The notes: generated by a model from the sequence alone, not told the origin. A stretch of 64,000 bases of DNA from RHKX01 sp963839535 (GCA_963839535.1 CAWIVF010000009.1:124001-188000); one strand, 5' to 3'; shown: positions 52,080 to 61,289, counted from the stretch's first letter. Made by a program: numbers and translations.

Positions 52080-54488
52080 ATGCCTCGCGATAATCTGCCG
52101 CTCTTGGCCTCCCTCGGAAGAGCGCTCTCGACTCTCCTCGCGGGCGGCACCCTCCTGCTGCTCCCCGCCGCCGCCGAAGCGGACACCCTGCGATCGCAGG
52201 CCGCCGTCCAGCGCGACTGCGCCGAGCGGCTATTGCCCGCGGGGACGCCGGGAGTCGCCCGGAGCACCTTCGGGGTCGACCGCCTCGGCGTCCTCACCGC
52301 CGAGCTTCGCGGCGGGGACTCCCCCGATTGGGACTTGGCGCTCTTCGAGCAGGGGGATCCCGTCGGCGCCTCGACCTCGTTCACCTCCGACGAGCGTGCG
52401 ACCACCTTCGCCGAGCCCGGTGACGAGATCGTGATCCAGGCGTGCCGGATCGAGGGCGAGCTGAGCTCGATCGATCTGAGCACCGACTTCTTCGCCCTCG
52501 ACCAGGCCCAGGTCGAGGAGCCCGACGCGATCACCCTCGAGTCCGTCGCCCTGAACGGTCGCTCCGACACCCTCCCCCGCCTCGAGCGCACCGGCCTCGA
52601 CGTCACCCACGACGCCTCGAACACGGCGGCGACGGTCGTCACCTACTCCGACGCCGAGCGCGAGTTGCTCGCGGACCGCGGCTTCGCCACGACGACCCTG
52701 GACCCCGACCTCGTCGCCACCGACGCCGCCGATCGCGCTGCCGAGGACGCCGCGGAGGCGGCCCCCGGCGCCTCGAGCCTGCCGAGCACGCGGGAGACGT
52801 ACCGCTCCTACAGCGAGTTCACGGCGGAGCTGAAGGCTCTGGCGGACGCCCAGCCCGCGCTGGTGCGCTCGGTCGAGATCGGCACGAGCTACGAGGGGCG
52901 CCCGATCGAGGGAGTCGAGATCGCCGTCGGGGTCAACCGGACCGACGACGGCCGGCCCGTCTACCTCAACTTCGGCGGGCACCACGCTCGCGAGTGGCCC
53001 TCGGCGGAGATGCCGATGGAGTTCGCCATCGAGCTGGTCGACCGCTACGAGGCCGGCGATCCGCGCGTCGTCTCGCTCCTGCAGGACGTTCGCATCGTGA
53101 TCGTCCCGGTGGTCAACCCGGACGGCTACACGGCCTCGCGCGACTTCCCCGGCAACGGCCCGAACCCGGCCGTCGACGACGACTCGAATGCCACCCTCGT
53201 GGCCTCGGCGACGGGCCAGGGCGCCTACCGGCGCAAGAACTGCCACCTGACCAGCCCCGGCGTCCCCTGCGGCCTGGCGACCGGGCAGGGCGTCGACCTC
53301 AACCGCAACTACGGCGCCTACTGGGGCGGCCCCGGTTCCAGCAGCGACCCGACCTCGCAGGCCTACCGGGGGACCGAGCCGTTCTCGGAGCCCGAGTCCC
53401 AGGCGGTCCACGAGTTCTCGGCCGGCCTGCATCCGATGGTCTACATCACCAACCACACCTTCACCGAGGGCAGGTGGCTGCGGCAGCCCGGGTTCGACGC
53501 GCCGTTCCTGCCGCAGGCCGTGATTCCCAGCTACGACGACAGCTGCCCCGCCAACGAGGGCGACATGGGCGCGATCAGCCCCGACGAGCCCGCGATGAAG
53601 GCGCTCGGGGACGCGATGGCCGCCGCGAACGGCTACATCTCCGAGCTCGGCTACGAGACCCTCTGCGACATCACGGGGGCATCCGAGGACTGGAACTACT
53701 TCTCCCAGGGGACCTACGGGTACACGCCGGAGCTGCGGGGGACCAACTTCCACGGCAACTACGCCACCGCCGTCGTGGCGGAGTACGCCGGGACGAGCGA
53801 CTCCTACCTCGTTGCCGGCGAGGAGGCCGCCGACGAGGCCGAGCACGGAGTGATCGAGGGCACGGTCCCACCGGGCGCCACGCTGAAGCTGCACAAGGAG
53901 TTCGAGACGCCCACGTGCGAGGACGCGGTCTGCGAGCAGGGCAACGGTCCGAGCTTCGCCGACGTCCTCGACACGAAGCTGACTGGTCCGGAGGGCGGCA
54001 CCTACGAGTGGCACGTGAACCCGTCCGGGCGCCCGCTCCATCCGGCCGAGACCTACACGATGAGCTGCCGGGCCGAGGGCCGGCAGAAGGTCAGCCGCGA
54101 GGTGTCCGTCGATCGCGGCGAGCGGATCACCGAGAACTGGGCCGCCGAGTGCGCGGCGGCTCCGCCGGTGGACGCTCCGAGCTGCGCCGGCAAGCCCGCG
54201 ACGATCATCGGCACGAAGGGCGACGACAGGCTGCGCGGCACGAATGGCAACGACGTGATCATCGCCCGCGGGGGCGACGACGTCATTCGGGCCCGTGGTG
54301 ACCGGGACCGGGTCTGCGGGCGTGGCGGCAAGGACAGGATTCGCGGCGGTGGCGGCGACGATCGCCTGCGCGCCGGCGGCGACGACGACAGGGTCGGCGG
54401 CGGGGCGGGCGACGACGGGATCAACGGCGGCCGGGGCAAGGACCGCTGCCGGGGCGGCGCCGGCGACAACCGCCTGCGCTCCTGCTGA
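52080..54488 (+). CDS. secreted M14 zinc carboxypeptidase with RTX-like C-terminus
   Basis: 802 residues, intact. ATG 52080; signal sequence to about residue 35 (LLAGGTLLLLPAAAEAD). A prodomain of about 200 residues precedes the M14 catalytic domain: TYRSYSEFTAELKALADAQP, zinc motif NFGGHHAREWPSAEMPMEF (His302 and Glu305), PDGYTASRDF, substrate Arg/Asn in GQGVDLNRNYGAYWGG, third zinc His in VYITNHTFTEG, and the C-terminal catalytic Glu in YTPELRG. A carboxypeptidase-regulatory-like beta domain follows (VIEGTVPPGATLKLHKEFET), and finally SCAGKPATIIGTKGDDRLRG plus G-G-x-D-D repeats. Extracellular peptide degradation is likely. Confidence 0.92.
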   Translation: MPRDNLPLLASLGRALSTLLAGGTLLLLPAAAEADTLRSQAAVQRDCAERLLPAGTPGVARSTFGVDRLGVLTAELRGGDSPDWDLALFEQGDPVGASTSFTSDERATTFAEPGDEIVIQACRIEGELSSIDLSTDFFALDQAQVEEPDAITLESVALNGRSDTLPRLERTGLDVTHDASNTAATVVTYSDAERELLADRGFATTTLDPDLVATDAADRAAEDAAEAAPGASSLPSTRETYRSYSEFTAELKALADAQPALVRSVEIGTSYEGRPIEGVEIAVGVNRTDDGRPVYLNFGGHHAREWPSAEMPMEFAIELVDRYEAGDPRVVSLLQDVRIVIVPVVNPDGYTASRDFPGNGPNPAVDDDSNATLVASATGQGAYRRKNCHLTSPGVPCGLATGQGVDLNRNYGAYWGGPGSSSDPTSQAYRGTEPFSEPESQAVHEFSAGLHPMVYITNHTFTEGRWLRQPGFDAPFLPQAVIPSYDDSCPANEGDMGAISPDEPAMKALGDAMAAANGYISELGYETLCDITGASEDWNYFSQGTYGYTPELRGTNFHGNYATAVVAEYAGTSDSYLVAGEEAADEAEHGVIEGTVPPGATLKLHKEFETPTCEDAVCEQGNGPSFADVLDTKLTGPEGGTYEWHVNPSGRPLHPAETYTMSCRAEGRQKVSREVSVDRGERITENWAAECAAAPPVDAPSCAGKPATIIGTKGDDRLRGTNGNDVIIARGGDDVIRARGDRDRVCGRGGKDRIRGGGGDDRLRAGGDDDRVGGGAGDDGINGGRGKDRCRGGAGDNRLRSC

Positions 54489-54492
54489 GCGC

Positions 54493-55197
54493 CTAGCCCT
54501 CGACGGCGGCGGAGGACACGAGGGCCTCCCGCTCGCGGCTGAAGCGACCGCCCTTCGTGACCTCGCAGAGCGCCTGCACCACGACCGGCTCGAACTGGGT
54601 GCCGGCGCAGCGGCGGAGCTCCGCCCGGGCCTCGAAGGGCGTGAGCCGGTCCCCGTAGGGCCGCTCGGCCACCATCGCGTGGAACGCATCCGCGGCGGCG
54701 AGGATCGCCCCCTGCAGAGGCACCTCATGGGATCGGAGCCCGAAGGGGTATCCGCGTCCATCGGGTCGCTCGTGGTGGGCGAGGACCCAGTCGGCGATCT
54801 CGTCGAGCCCGTGACCGCGGATCAGCAGGTGACCCGTCTGGGGATGCTGGCGGACCCGCTTCCACTCATGGGCGTCGAGCGGGCCGGGCTTCTGGAGGAG
54901 CGTCCCGGGGATCGCGACCTTGCCGATGTCGTGCAGGATCCCCGCCAGGCGCAGCCGCTCGCCCACGAACTCGGCGAAGCCGAGACGCAGCGCGGTCTTC
55001 GCCGCCAGGTCGCCGACGGCCAGGCAGTGCTGCTTGAGCTCGGGGTCGCGGTCGCCGAGGCTCTCGAGGACTCGCAGGAGCGGAGCGGCGCGCATCTCCT
55101 CCGATTGCCAGGGCCGGATGGGCTTCGGAGCGGGCGCCGACGGCGGGACCAGCGCGATCCAGTCGGGGCCCATCTGAACTTCCATCTCTCTCCGCAT
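54493..55197 (-). CDS. HD-GYP domain c-di-GMP phosphodiesterase
   Basis: 234 residues from ATG 55197 (ATG 55185 is an alternative). The HD-GYP domain occupies most of the protein: LKQHCLAVGDLAAKTALRLG, AGILHDIGKVAIP (HD at 89-90), LLQKPGPLDAHEWKRVRQHPQTG and the signature LAHHERPDGRGYPFGL with intact G-Y-P, then AILAAADAFHAMVAERPYGD. All metal-ligand positions appear present. No receiver or PAS domain in this protein. It lies 92 bases downstream of the PAS-GGDEF-EAL-GAF gene on the same strand, so synthesis and breakdown of c-di-GMP are encoded together. Confidence 0.9.
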   Translation of the reverse strand: MRREMEVQMGPDWIALVPPSAPAPKPIRPWQSEEMRAAPLLRVLESLGDRDPELKQHCLAVGDLAAKTALRLGFAEFVGERLRLAGILHDIGKVAIPGTLLQKPGPLDAHEWKRVRQHPQTGHLLIRGHGLDEIADWVLAHHERPDGRGYPFGLRSHEVPLQGAILAAADAFHAMVAERPYGDRLTPFEARAELRRCAGTQFEPVVVQALCEVTKGGRFSREREALVSSAAVEG

Positions 55198-55289
55198 CGC
55201 CCTTGCAACGGCGTCCGCGCGGGAACGTAAGAAAGATTCCTGATTCCGGCGTTGGAAAGCGGGACGTCGACGGGCCGGGCGGGCCGCGC

Positions 55290-57533
55290 TCAGGCGGTCG
55301 CGCCGCCCGAACGGGGGCTGACGGCGACGCCCGCCGACCCCTGGATGGAGCGCATCCGGGTGAGCCGGGCGAGGGCGCCGGCGAGGTGCTCGCTGACGAA
55401 GGTGAGGTAGTCGAGGTCCTCGGGCGACCACGATCGCTGCTGGGACGAGGAGATCTCGAGCAGCCCGATGCTCTCCCGCTTGTCCCGCACCGGCAGGAGC
55501 AGCGCGGTGACCATGTCCTCGGCGATGAGGAGCTCCGCCTCGGTCGGGTCGATCGCCGGGTCGAGGGTCGAGAGGGCCTGCGCCTCGCCGGTATCGAGAA
55601 CCGCTCTGGTCGTCGGATACTCGGCGAGCGGGTAGGGCATGTCGTAGGCGGGCTGCCCGTGCGCGGCGACCAGCACGACGTAGTTGCCGCGCGGCTCCAG
55701 CCTCGAGAGGTAGGCCTGATCGGCGCCGACGGTCATCGCCACCAGCGCGAGCACCGCGTCGACGTCCCGCCAGCTCGTCGCTGAGGCGAGCATCGCCGCG
55801 AGTCGCTCGCGCGGAGTGCGAACGCTCGGCATGTCGAGGCGATTCGAGCCGGTCAACGGCGTCCCGAGATCCTCGACCCAGGGGGCGCCCGGCCGCGCCA
55901 GCAGGTAGCCCTGGACGTACTCGATGCCGGCGCCCACGGCGAAGTCGAGGTCCCCCCTCCCCTCGATCCCCTCCGCGCATGTGGCCGCACCGATCCGGTG
56001 GGCGTAGCGGACGAGCGACTCGACGAGCGCACCCTTGTGCATGTCGCGGTGGGACCCCTGAACCAGCGTGCGGTCGAGCTTGATCAGGTCCGGCGAGTAG
56101 TCCATGAGGTGCTTCAGGCCGGCGTAGCCGGCACCCGCGTCGTCGATCGCCAGGCGCGCGCCGCGCCGTCGCAGTACGGCGACGGCCTCGCGGACGAGGC
56201 CCTGCTTCGAAGCGAGCTCCTGCTCGGTCACCTCGATCACGACGTCCTCGAGCACGTCCGGCAGCGCCGCCTGGACATCGCGCGACAGGAGCGCCGGCGG
56301 GCTGAGGTTCAGGGAGAGGAACGTTCCCTCGGGCCGAGGCGCCTCGAGCGCCTTCGCGATCGCGTGTGCCTCGAGGAACGACCCGAGCCCACAGCGGTGA
56401 GCCTGGGCGAAGGTCCCCTCCGGGTCCGCTTCGGTGTTGAAGCGGGCCAGCGCCTCGTATCCGGCGATTCGCCCGTCGCCGAGGCCGACGATCGGCTGGT
56501 AGAGCATCGAGATCGCGTCCGGGTCGTCGAGCAGGGCCCTGATCTCGGATCGGTCGCGGCGCGCTCGGTCGAGTTGGACGACGTTGACCGGACCATCGCC
56601 GCCCGGGGCCTCCTCGGCCGGCGCGCGGAAGACCTCGTAGCGCGAGCCCGCGTTGGCCTTGACCGCATACATGGCCATGTCCGCCCGGCGCAGCAGCTCG
56701 CTGCCGGTGTCACTGAGGCTCGAGCTGATCGCGACGCCGATGCTGACGTCGATGCCGATCAACTCGCCGCCGAGGGAGAAAGGCGGCTCGAAGGCGGCCA
56801 GGATGCGCTTCGCCACGTCGACGGCCGCGGTCTCGTCGGCTCGCTCGAGCAGGACGGCGAACTCGTCGCCGCCCAGCCTCGCCGGGGTGTCGATCGCCCG
56901 CAGCGGCCCTCGCAGCCTCCCGGCGATGGCAACCATCAGCTGGTCCCCCGCCTCGTGGCCGAGCCGGTCGTTGATCGACTTGAAGTCGTCCACATCGAGG
57001 AAGAGGACGGCCGCCTGCTCGGCGCGGCGCCCCTGTGCCTGCAGCGTCTGGTTGAGGCGGTCGGCGAAGAGCGTTCGGTTGGGCAGCTTCGTCAGCGGAT
57101 CGTGCAGCGCATCGAGACGCAGGCGGTCCTCCATCTCCTTCCGCTCCGAGACGTCGCGCATCACGACCACGAGCGCCCCGACGTCGGTGCTGCTGAGCTC
57201 GTTGCGAATCGAGAGCTCGACGTGGCGCCAGGGGGAGCTCGCGATGCGGACGTCGACCTCGGCGTGCGTGCTCGCCCCGGGTTTCTCCGGGGCGTCGGTG
57301 AGAACCCGCTCGATCCGGGTGACCTCCTCATCGGCGACGAGATCCTGGAGCCGCCTGCCGACGAGCTGGCGTGAGTCCATCGCGAACGTCTCGACCGCGC
57401 CGAATGCGTCGGTGATCACCCCGGCCGAGTCCAGCAGGAGCACCGCGTCGCGGCCCCGGTCGAGGACCGCTGCAAGGCGCCTCGGATCCGCCCCCTCCAG
57501 GAGATCCCCGCGCCGGAATCTTCCACCTGACAT
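55290..57533 (-). CDS. PAS-GGDEF-EAL-GAF c-di-GMP signalling protein
   Basis: 747 residues, intact. A PAS domain covers about 15-135 (LDRGRDAVLLLDSAGVITDAF). The GGDEF domain (about 140-300) has an intact ARLGGDEFAVLL (GGDEF 221-225) and FLDVDDFKSINDRLGHEAGD. The EAL domain (about 330-570) has GYEALARF (360-362), LNLSPPALL, EVTEQE, AIDDAGAGYAGLKHL, LIKLDRTLV, CAEGIEG and YVQGYLLARPG, i.e. the usual catalytic residues. A C-terminal GAF-like domain follows (RERLAAMLASATSWRDVDAV ... LLPVRDKRESIGLLEISSS). No membrane helices: cytosolic. Both activities could be present, set by PAS/GAF ligands. Confidence 0.93.
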   Translation of the reverse strand: MSGGRFRRGDLLEGADPRRLAAVLDRGRDAVLLLDSAGVITDAFGAVETFAMDSRQLVGRRLQDLVADEEVTRIERVLTDAPEKPGASTHAEVDVRIASSPWRHVELSIRNELSSTDVGALVVVMRDVSERKEMEDRLRLDALHDPLTKLPNRTLFADRLNQTLQAQGRRAEQAAVLFLDVDDFKSINDRLGHEAGDQLMVAIAGRLRGPLRAIDTPARLGGDEFAVLLERADETAAVDVAKRILAAFEPPFSLGGELIGIDVSIGVAISSSLSDTGSELLRRADMAMYAVKANAGSRYEVFRAPAEEAPGGDGPVNVVQLDRARRDRSEIRALLDDPDAISMLYQPIVGLGDGRIAGYEALARFNTEADPEGTFAQAHRCGLGSFLEAHAIAKALEAPRPEGTFLSLNLSPPALLSRDVQAALPDVLEDVVIEVTEQELASKQGLVREAVAVLRRRGARLAIDDAGAGYAGLKHLMDYSPDLIKLDRTLVQGSHRDMHKGALVESLVRYAHRIGAATCAEGIEGRGDLDFAVGAGIEYVQGYLLARPGAPWVEDLGTPLTGSNRLDMPSVRTPRERLAAMLASATSWRDVDAVLALVAMTVGADQAYLSRLEPRGNYVVLVAAHGQPAYDMPYPLAEYPTTRAVLDTGEAQALSTLDPAIDPTEAELLIAEDMVTALLLPVRDKRESIGLLEISSSQQRSWSPEDLDYLTFVSEHLAGALARLTRMRSIQGSAGVAVSPRSGGATA

Positions 57534-57572
57534 GGAAGCAGTATTCAGTAGTTCGTCGACCGGTGTGTCGAT

Positions 57573-58157
57573 TCAGCCGTACGGGTCTCGCGGCCCGCGC
57601 TCGTCCGAGAGCGAGGACTGCGACCCGGCGACGAGCTCCTCGATCGCGTCGGCGAGATGAATCGGCTCGATGTGGTCGTCGCCGCGCTCGACGCGAAGCC
57701 GGTGGGCTGCGAGCAGCACGTCGGCGTGAGTGTGCTTCGCCGGCGGCTCGAATCGGTAGGAGGCCAGCTCGATCAGCATGCCGAGCGGGTCCTCGAAGTA
57801 GATCGAGTCCATGAAGCCGCGGTCCTTGACCCCGCTGTGCTCGATGCCGCGCTCCTCGAGTCGCTCGATCACCTGGCGGAAGGTGGCGTTGGAGACCGAG
57901 AACGCCAGATGATGGAGGCAGCCCGGATCGGTCGGCGCGCGCTCGGGATCGGGCTTGCGGCCGTCGTCGGTGAAGACCGTGATCAGCCGCCCGTCGCCCG
58001 GGTCGAAGTAGAGATGGCTCTCCTCGGGGCGATCGAGGTTCGGCTGCTCGAACACGAATGGCATCGCCAGGAGCCCCTCCCAGAAGTCGATCGAGGTCTG
58101 GCGATCAGCTCCAACGATCGTGATGTGGTGGACCCCCTGGGTCTGGATCTTGCGCAT
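57573..58157 (-). CDS. VOC (glyoxalase/dioxygenase) family protein
   Basis: 194 residues from ATG 58157 with AAAGGAG 6 bases upstream. The first betaalphabeta-beta-beta-beta module is GVHHITIVGADRQTSIDFWEGLL ... EESHLYFDPGDGRLITVF and the second DPGCLHHLAFSVSNATFRQVIERLEERGIEHSG ... SIYFEDPLGMLIELASYRF. Metal ligands are seen as His in VHHITIV, His in LHHLAF and Glu in LIELASY. It resembles ring-cleaving dioxygenases rather than glyoxalase I, but the substrate is unknown. A 40-residue tail with a Ser/Asp-rich end follows. Confidence 0.85.
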   Translation of the reverse strand: MRKIQTQGVHHITIVGADRQTSIDFWEGLLAMPFVFEQPNLDRPEESHLYFDPGDGRLITVFTDDGRKPDPERAPTDPGCLHHLAFSVSNATFRQVIERLEERGIEHSGVKDRGFMDSIYFEDPLGMLIELASYRFEPPAKHTHADVLLAAHRLRVERGDDHIEPIHLADAIEELVAGSQSSLSDERGPRDPYG

Positions 58158-58204
58158 GGGGACTCCTTTCAGGGACGAGGCCGGCCGATCGGCCGTTCTC
58201 AATC

Positions 58205-58735
58205 CTAGGCGGCGTCGTCCACGCTCGGCCGCGACGGAACCCGGTGCGGATGGCGTTGGTCGGACGTGACGGAACGGGGGCCGCGGGGCCGCTCGTCGGT
58301 CAAGGCCGGCGCCGTCGCCGGGCTCGCATCCCCATCCGTCCAAGCTCCGGTTCCCTCGAGGGCCTGACTCCAGCTGTCGTACCCGTTCGCCCGGGTCACG
58401 CGGCCGGCGGCGACCCGCAGGTTCCAACCCACCGGCGAGACCTCGCCGAGGCCGTCGCGCTCGTCATCGACCGTGCCCAGCGCAACCACCCAGTCGCCGA
58501 GCCGGAAGACGTCATCGACCTCGACGTGGATCCGCCCGGGCTGACGCCCGAACTCCTCGAACCATGCCGCAACACCCTCGCGGCCCTTCAGCGGCCCACG
58601 ATCGCTCAGGCCGATGGGCGACCACTCGACATCCGGATCGACCAGCGCCAGGGCCTCATCGACCTCGCCGGCCTCGAGGGCAGCGAAGAGGGCCACGACC
58701 AGTTCGAGCTCGTTCAGGGGATGGGTTGGTTTCAC
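58205..58735 (-). CDS. SnoaL/NTF2-like domain protein
   Basis: From GTG 58735 (AAGGTG a few bases upstream) 176 residues: VKPTHPLNELELVVALFAAL then EAGEVDEALALVDPDVEWSPIGLSDRG, PLKGREGVAAWFEEFGRQPGRIHVEVDDVFRLGDWVVALGTVDDERDG. This is the SnoaL-like ketosteroid-isomerase fold. The tail after about residue 140 is low complexity and may reflect a lost stop. The frame is open further upstream to 58927, but that part has no resemblance to the family. Substrate unknown; it lies upstream of the VOC gene on the same strand. Confidence 0.72.
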   Translation of the reverse strand: MKPTHPLNELELVVALFAALEAGEVDEALALVDPDVEWSPIGLSDRGPLKGREGVAAWFEEFGRQPGRIHVEVDDVFRLGDWVVALGTVDDERDGLGEVSPVGWNLRVAAGRVTRANGYDSWSQALEGTGAWTDGDASPATAPALTDERPRGPRSVTSDQRHPHRVPSRPSVDDAA

Positions 58736-58889
58736 CAAGAGCACCTTCGGTTCATTGCGCCTATGACGCGAGAGCGGATCAAAAGTCAGGACCCTTCGGC
58801 TGACACGAAGCCGATGGAGCCATGGCAAGGGGTCTGCCAGTTCGTCTACCCGGGTCACGCCATGGCCACACGTTGCCGATAGCCCGCTG

Positions 58890-59993
58890 ATGGCTTCAAC
58901 GCGCCTCCGCAACCACCTGAGGGGCAACGTCGTCGCCTACCTCGCTCTGTTCTTCGCGCTCAGCGGCGGCGCCTACGCGGTCACGGCGCCGAAGAGCACC
59001 GTCACGTCGAAGAGCATCAAGGACGGGCAGGTGCGTAAACCCGACCTCGCCAATGGCGCAGTGACGGCGGCGAAGCTCGCCCACGACTCCGTCGGCAGCG
59101 TCAGCGTCCTCGACAGCTCTCTGACCGGCGGGGACATCCTCGACAATTCGCTCAAGGGCGCCGACATCGACGAGTCCACCCTCTCCCTCCCCGCGGTCAG
59201 CAGCTCGCCCACGGGCTCGGCGGGCGGGGACCTCGCCGGGACGTACCCGAACCCGTCGATCGCCACGAACGCCGTCACCGGGATCGAGGTCGCGGCCGGC
59301 TCTCTGACCGGCTCCGACCTCGGATCCAACACCGTGACCGGCTCGCAGATCGACGAATCGACGCTCGGGAACGTCCCCTCGGCAACGTCGGCAACGTCGG
59401 CGACGAACGCCGCCCAGCTCGGCGGTGACCCGGCCTCGTCGTACCTCAAAAGCGGAACCACCATCCCGGGGAGCGACCTCAGCGGGAACTACGGCTCGCC
59501 GAGCCTCAGGGCGGGCTCGGTCAGCACCGGAAAGTTCGCCCAGCTGCCGGCCGCGGCGATCAGGATCCCGCAGAGCGCCGACGGCCCGTGCGGGGGCACC
59601 GCCCTTCCCGTACCTGACTTCACCGATGGCTTCCTCCTGTTCGCGGCCCAGGACTTCGACGTGACCGGCGATGTCGTCGGCCAATGCGGCGCCCTGCGCT
59701 ACCTGACGGCTCCGGTCGCCGGCACCTACGCGATCACCGCGAACGTCCACTGGGAGCCGGGCGCAACCGGCTCACGCCGCCTCAGCCTTTACCGCAACGG
59801 AACCGAGCTCGCCTCGGTCGAGGGCCCGCCGACCCAGGACGACACCCACGGCAGCCACGAGACGAACCAGACCGTGACCGCCATCGCACGGCTCAGCGCC
59901 AATGACGTTGCCCGCGCACACGTGCTCCAGAGCTCCGGAGCCGCTCTAGACATCACCGGCGGCTCGATGGCGATGTCCTGGCTCGGCCCCTGA
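58890..59993 (+). CDS. secreted repeat protein with C1q/TNF-like C-terminal domain
   Basis: 367 residues, intact, from ATG 58890. The signal segment is MASTRLRNHLRGNVVAYLAL then FFALSGGAYA. About 130 residues of short repeats follow, such as DLANGAVTAAKLAHDSVGSV, SSLTGGDILDNSLKGADIDE and AAGSLTGSDLGSNTVTGSQI, similar to the right-handed pentapeptide-like or phage-tail-like stalks common in Thermoleophilia. GGDLAGTYPNPSI resembles phage tail-fibre repeats. The C-terminal 120 residues (GGFL-like then YLTAPVAGTYAITANVHWEP, RRLSLYRNGTELASVEGPPT, ALDITGGSMAMSWLGP) look like a C1q/TNF jelly-roll. Surface fibre or adhesin is inferred. Confidence 0.75.
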   Translation: MASTRLRNHLRGNVVAYLALFFALSGGAYAVTAPKSTVTSKSIKDGQVRKPDLANGAVTAAKLAHDSVGSVSVLDSSLTGGDILDNSLKGADIDESTLSLPAVSSSPTGSAGGDLAGTYPNPSIATNAVTGIEVAAGSLTGSDLGSNTVTGSQIDESTLGNVPSATSATSATNAAQLGGDPASSYLKSGTTIPGSDLSGNYGSPSLRAGSVSTGKFAQLPAAAIRIPQSADGPCGGTALPVPDFTDGFLLFAAQDFDVTGDVVGQCGALRYLTAPVAGTYAITANVHWEPGATGSRRLSLYRNGTELASVEGPPTQDDTHGSHETNQTVTAIARLSANDVARAHVLQSSGAALDITGGSMAMSWLGP

Positions 59994-60002
59994 GCCCGGG
60001 CC

Positions 60003-61289
60003 TCACGCCTCCGACGACGCTCTCTCCCTAGCCAGCTCCTCGAGGCGCCGGTGGGCCAGCGCGACGGCCATCGCGCCGTCGCCGACCGCCCCCGCGACGC
60101 GCTTCGTCGAGCCGTGGCGGGCGTCGCCGGCGACGAACAGGCCGGGCACGCTCGTCTCGACGGCAAGGGGGTCACGATCGAGCGGCCAGCCCGCGGGCCT
60201 CGCCCCGCCCTCGAGCAGGTCGGGACCGGTCAGGATGAATCCGCGCTCGTCGAGGCTGACCCCGCTCGCGGGCGCCCAGGTGGTTCGGGGCACGCCACCG
60301 ATGCAGAGGAAGAGCGCGTCCGCGGGCACCCTGCGGGTCTCACCGGCCGCATCGCTCAGCGTCACGGCGTCCAGCCCGGCAGCGTCCGCCTCGACCTCGG
60401 TCACCTGCGTGCGCAGGCGGACGTCGATCGCATCGCATGCGGCGATCCGGTCGACGAGGTAGGCCGACATCGACTTGCCCAGGTCGTCGCCGCGCACGAC
60501 CATCGTCACCCGGGCTCCGGCATCCGCCAGGTTGAGGACGGCCTGCCCGGCGGAGTTGCCCGCGCCGACGACCACGACGGCGTCGTTCGCGCACTGACGC
60601 GCCTCGCTGCGACCCGCCCCGTAGTAGACGCCGCGGCCGATCAGCTCCTCGATCCCGTCCACGTCGAGCTCGCGCCAGATCATTCCGGGCGCCGCGATGA
60701 TCACGTCGGCCCGGACCTCGTGGCCGCCTTCGAGCTCGAGGGTGAACGGCTCCTCGTGGGACTCGATCCTGCTGCCGGTGACCGCGCGGAGGAAGACCAG
60801 CTCGACCCCGAATCCCTCCGCCTGGCGACCCGCCAGCCGCGCCAGCTCGGCGCCGCCGATGCCGCCCGGGAAGCCGAAGAAGTTCTCGATCATGGAGGTG
60901 TGGGAGGCCTGTCCGCCGGGGACGTCCTCGTCGACCAGCAGCGTCGAGAGGCCATCGGAGGCCGCGTAGACCGAGGCCGCCAGCCCGGCCGGGCCGGCGC
61001 CGACGATCACCAGGTCGTACGAGTCACGCCGCGGTGGCCGGCCCTCCCCCCAGGCCTCGGCGACCGTCCGCACGCTCGCCGCCTCGTGGACGGTCCCGTC
61101 CGCCTCGATCAGGACGGGCAGCCGGGCCCCCGTGGCGCCGGCGGCAGCGAGCGCCTCGGCCGCCGCGTCGCCGTCCGCGTCGAGCCAGGAGAACGGCTGC
61201 GCGGTCCTCGCGAGGAAGTCGCGGAGGGCGTGGTCGCCGGGCTCGAGGCGGCGGCCGACGACCGTGACCTCGGGGCGGACCGGGCTCAC
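60003..61289 (-). CDS. thioredoxin-reductase-like FAD oxidoreductase without the CxxC pair
   Basis: GTG 61289, overlapping the upstream stop as GTGA, gives 428 residues. An N-terminal thioredoxin-like domain of about 90 residues (EVTVVGRRLEPGDHALRDFL ... LPVLIEADGTVHEAASVRTV) lacks CxxC. The flavoprotein part has DLVIVGAGPAGLAASVYAAS (FAD), GGQASHTSMIENFFGFPGGI, VVVVGAGNSAGQAVLNLADA (NADPH) and SVPGLFVAGDARHGSTKRVA. Where TrxR has C-A-T-C the sequence reads GVYYGAGRSEARQCAND, so no redox disulfide is present. Electron acceptor unknown. It is coupled to a UBP-type zinc-finger gene. Confidence 0.87.
   Translation of the reverse strand: MSPVRPEVTVVGRRLEPGDHALRDFLARTAQPFSWLDADGDAAAEALAAAGATGARLPVLIEADGTVHEAASVRTVAEAWGEGRPPRRDSYDLVIVGAGPAGLAASVYAASDGLSTLLVDEDVPGGQASHTSMIENFFGFPGGIGGAELARLAGRQAEGFGVELVFLRAVTGSRIESHEEPFTLELEGGHEVRADVIIAAPGMIWRELDVDGIEELIGRGVYYGAGRSEARQCANDAVVVVGAGNSAGQAVLNLADAGARVTMVVRGDDLGKSMSAYLVDRIAACDAIDVRLRTQVTEVEADAAGLDAVTLSDAAGETRRVPADALFLCIGGVPRTTWAPASGVSLDERGFILTGPDLLEGGARPAGWPLDRDPLAVETSVPGLFVAGDARHGSTKRVAGAVGDGAMAVALAHRRLEELARERASSEA

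Noticed and set aside
47485..52080. Integrated prophage or island adjacent to the tRNA
   Set aside because: No integrase, portal, capsid or recombinase gene and no second copy of the tRNA 3' end is visible in the window.
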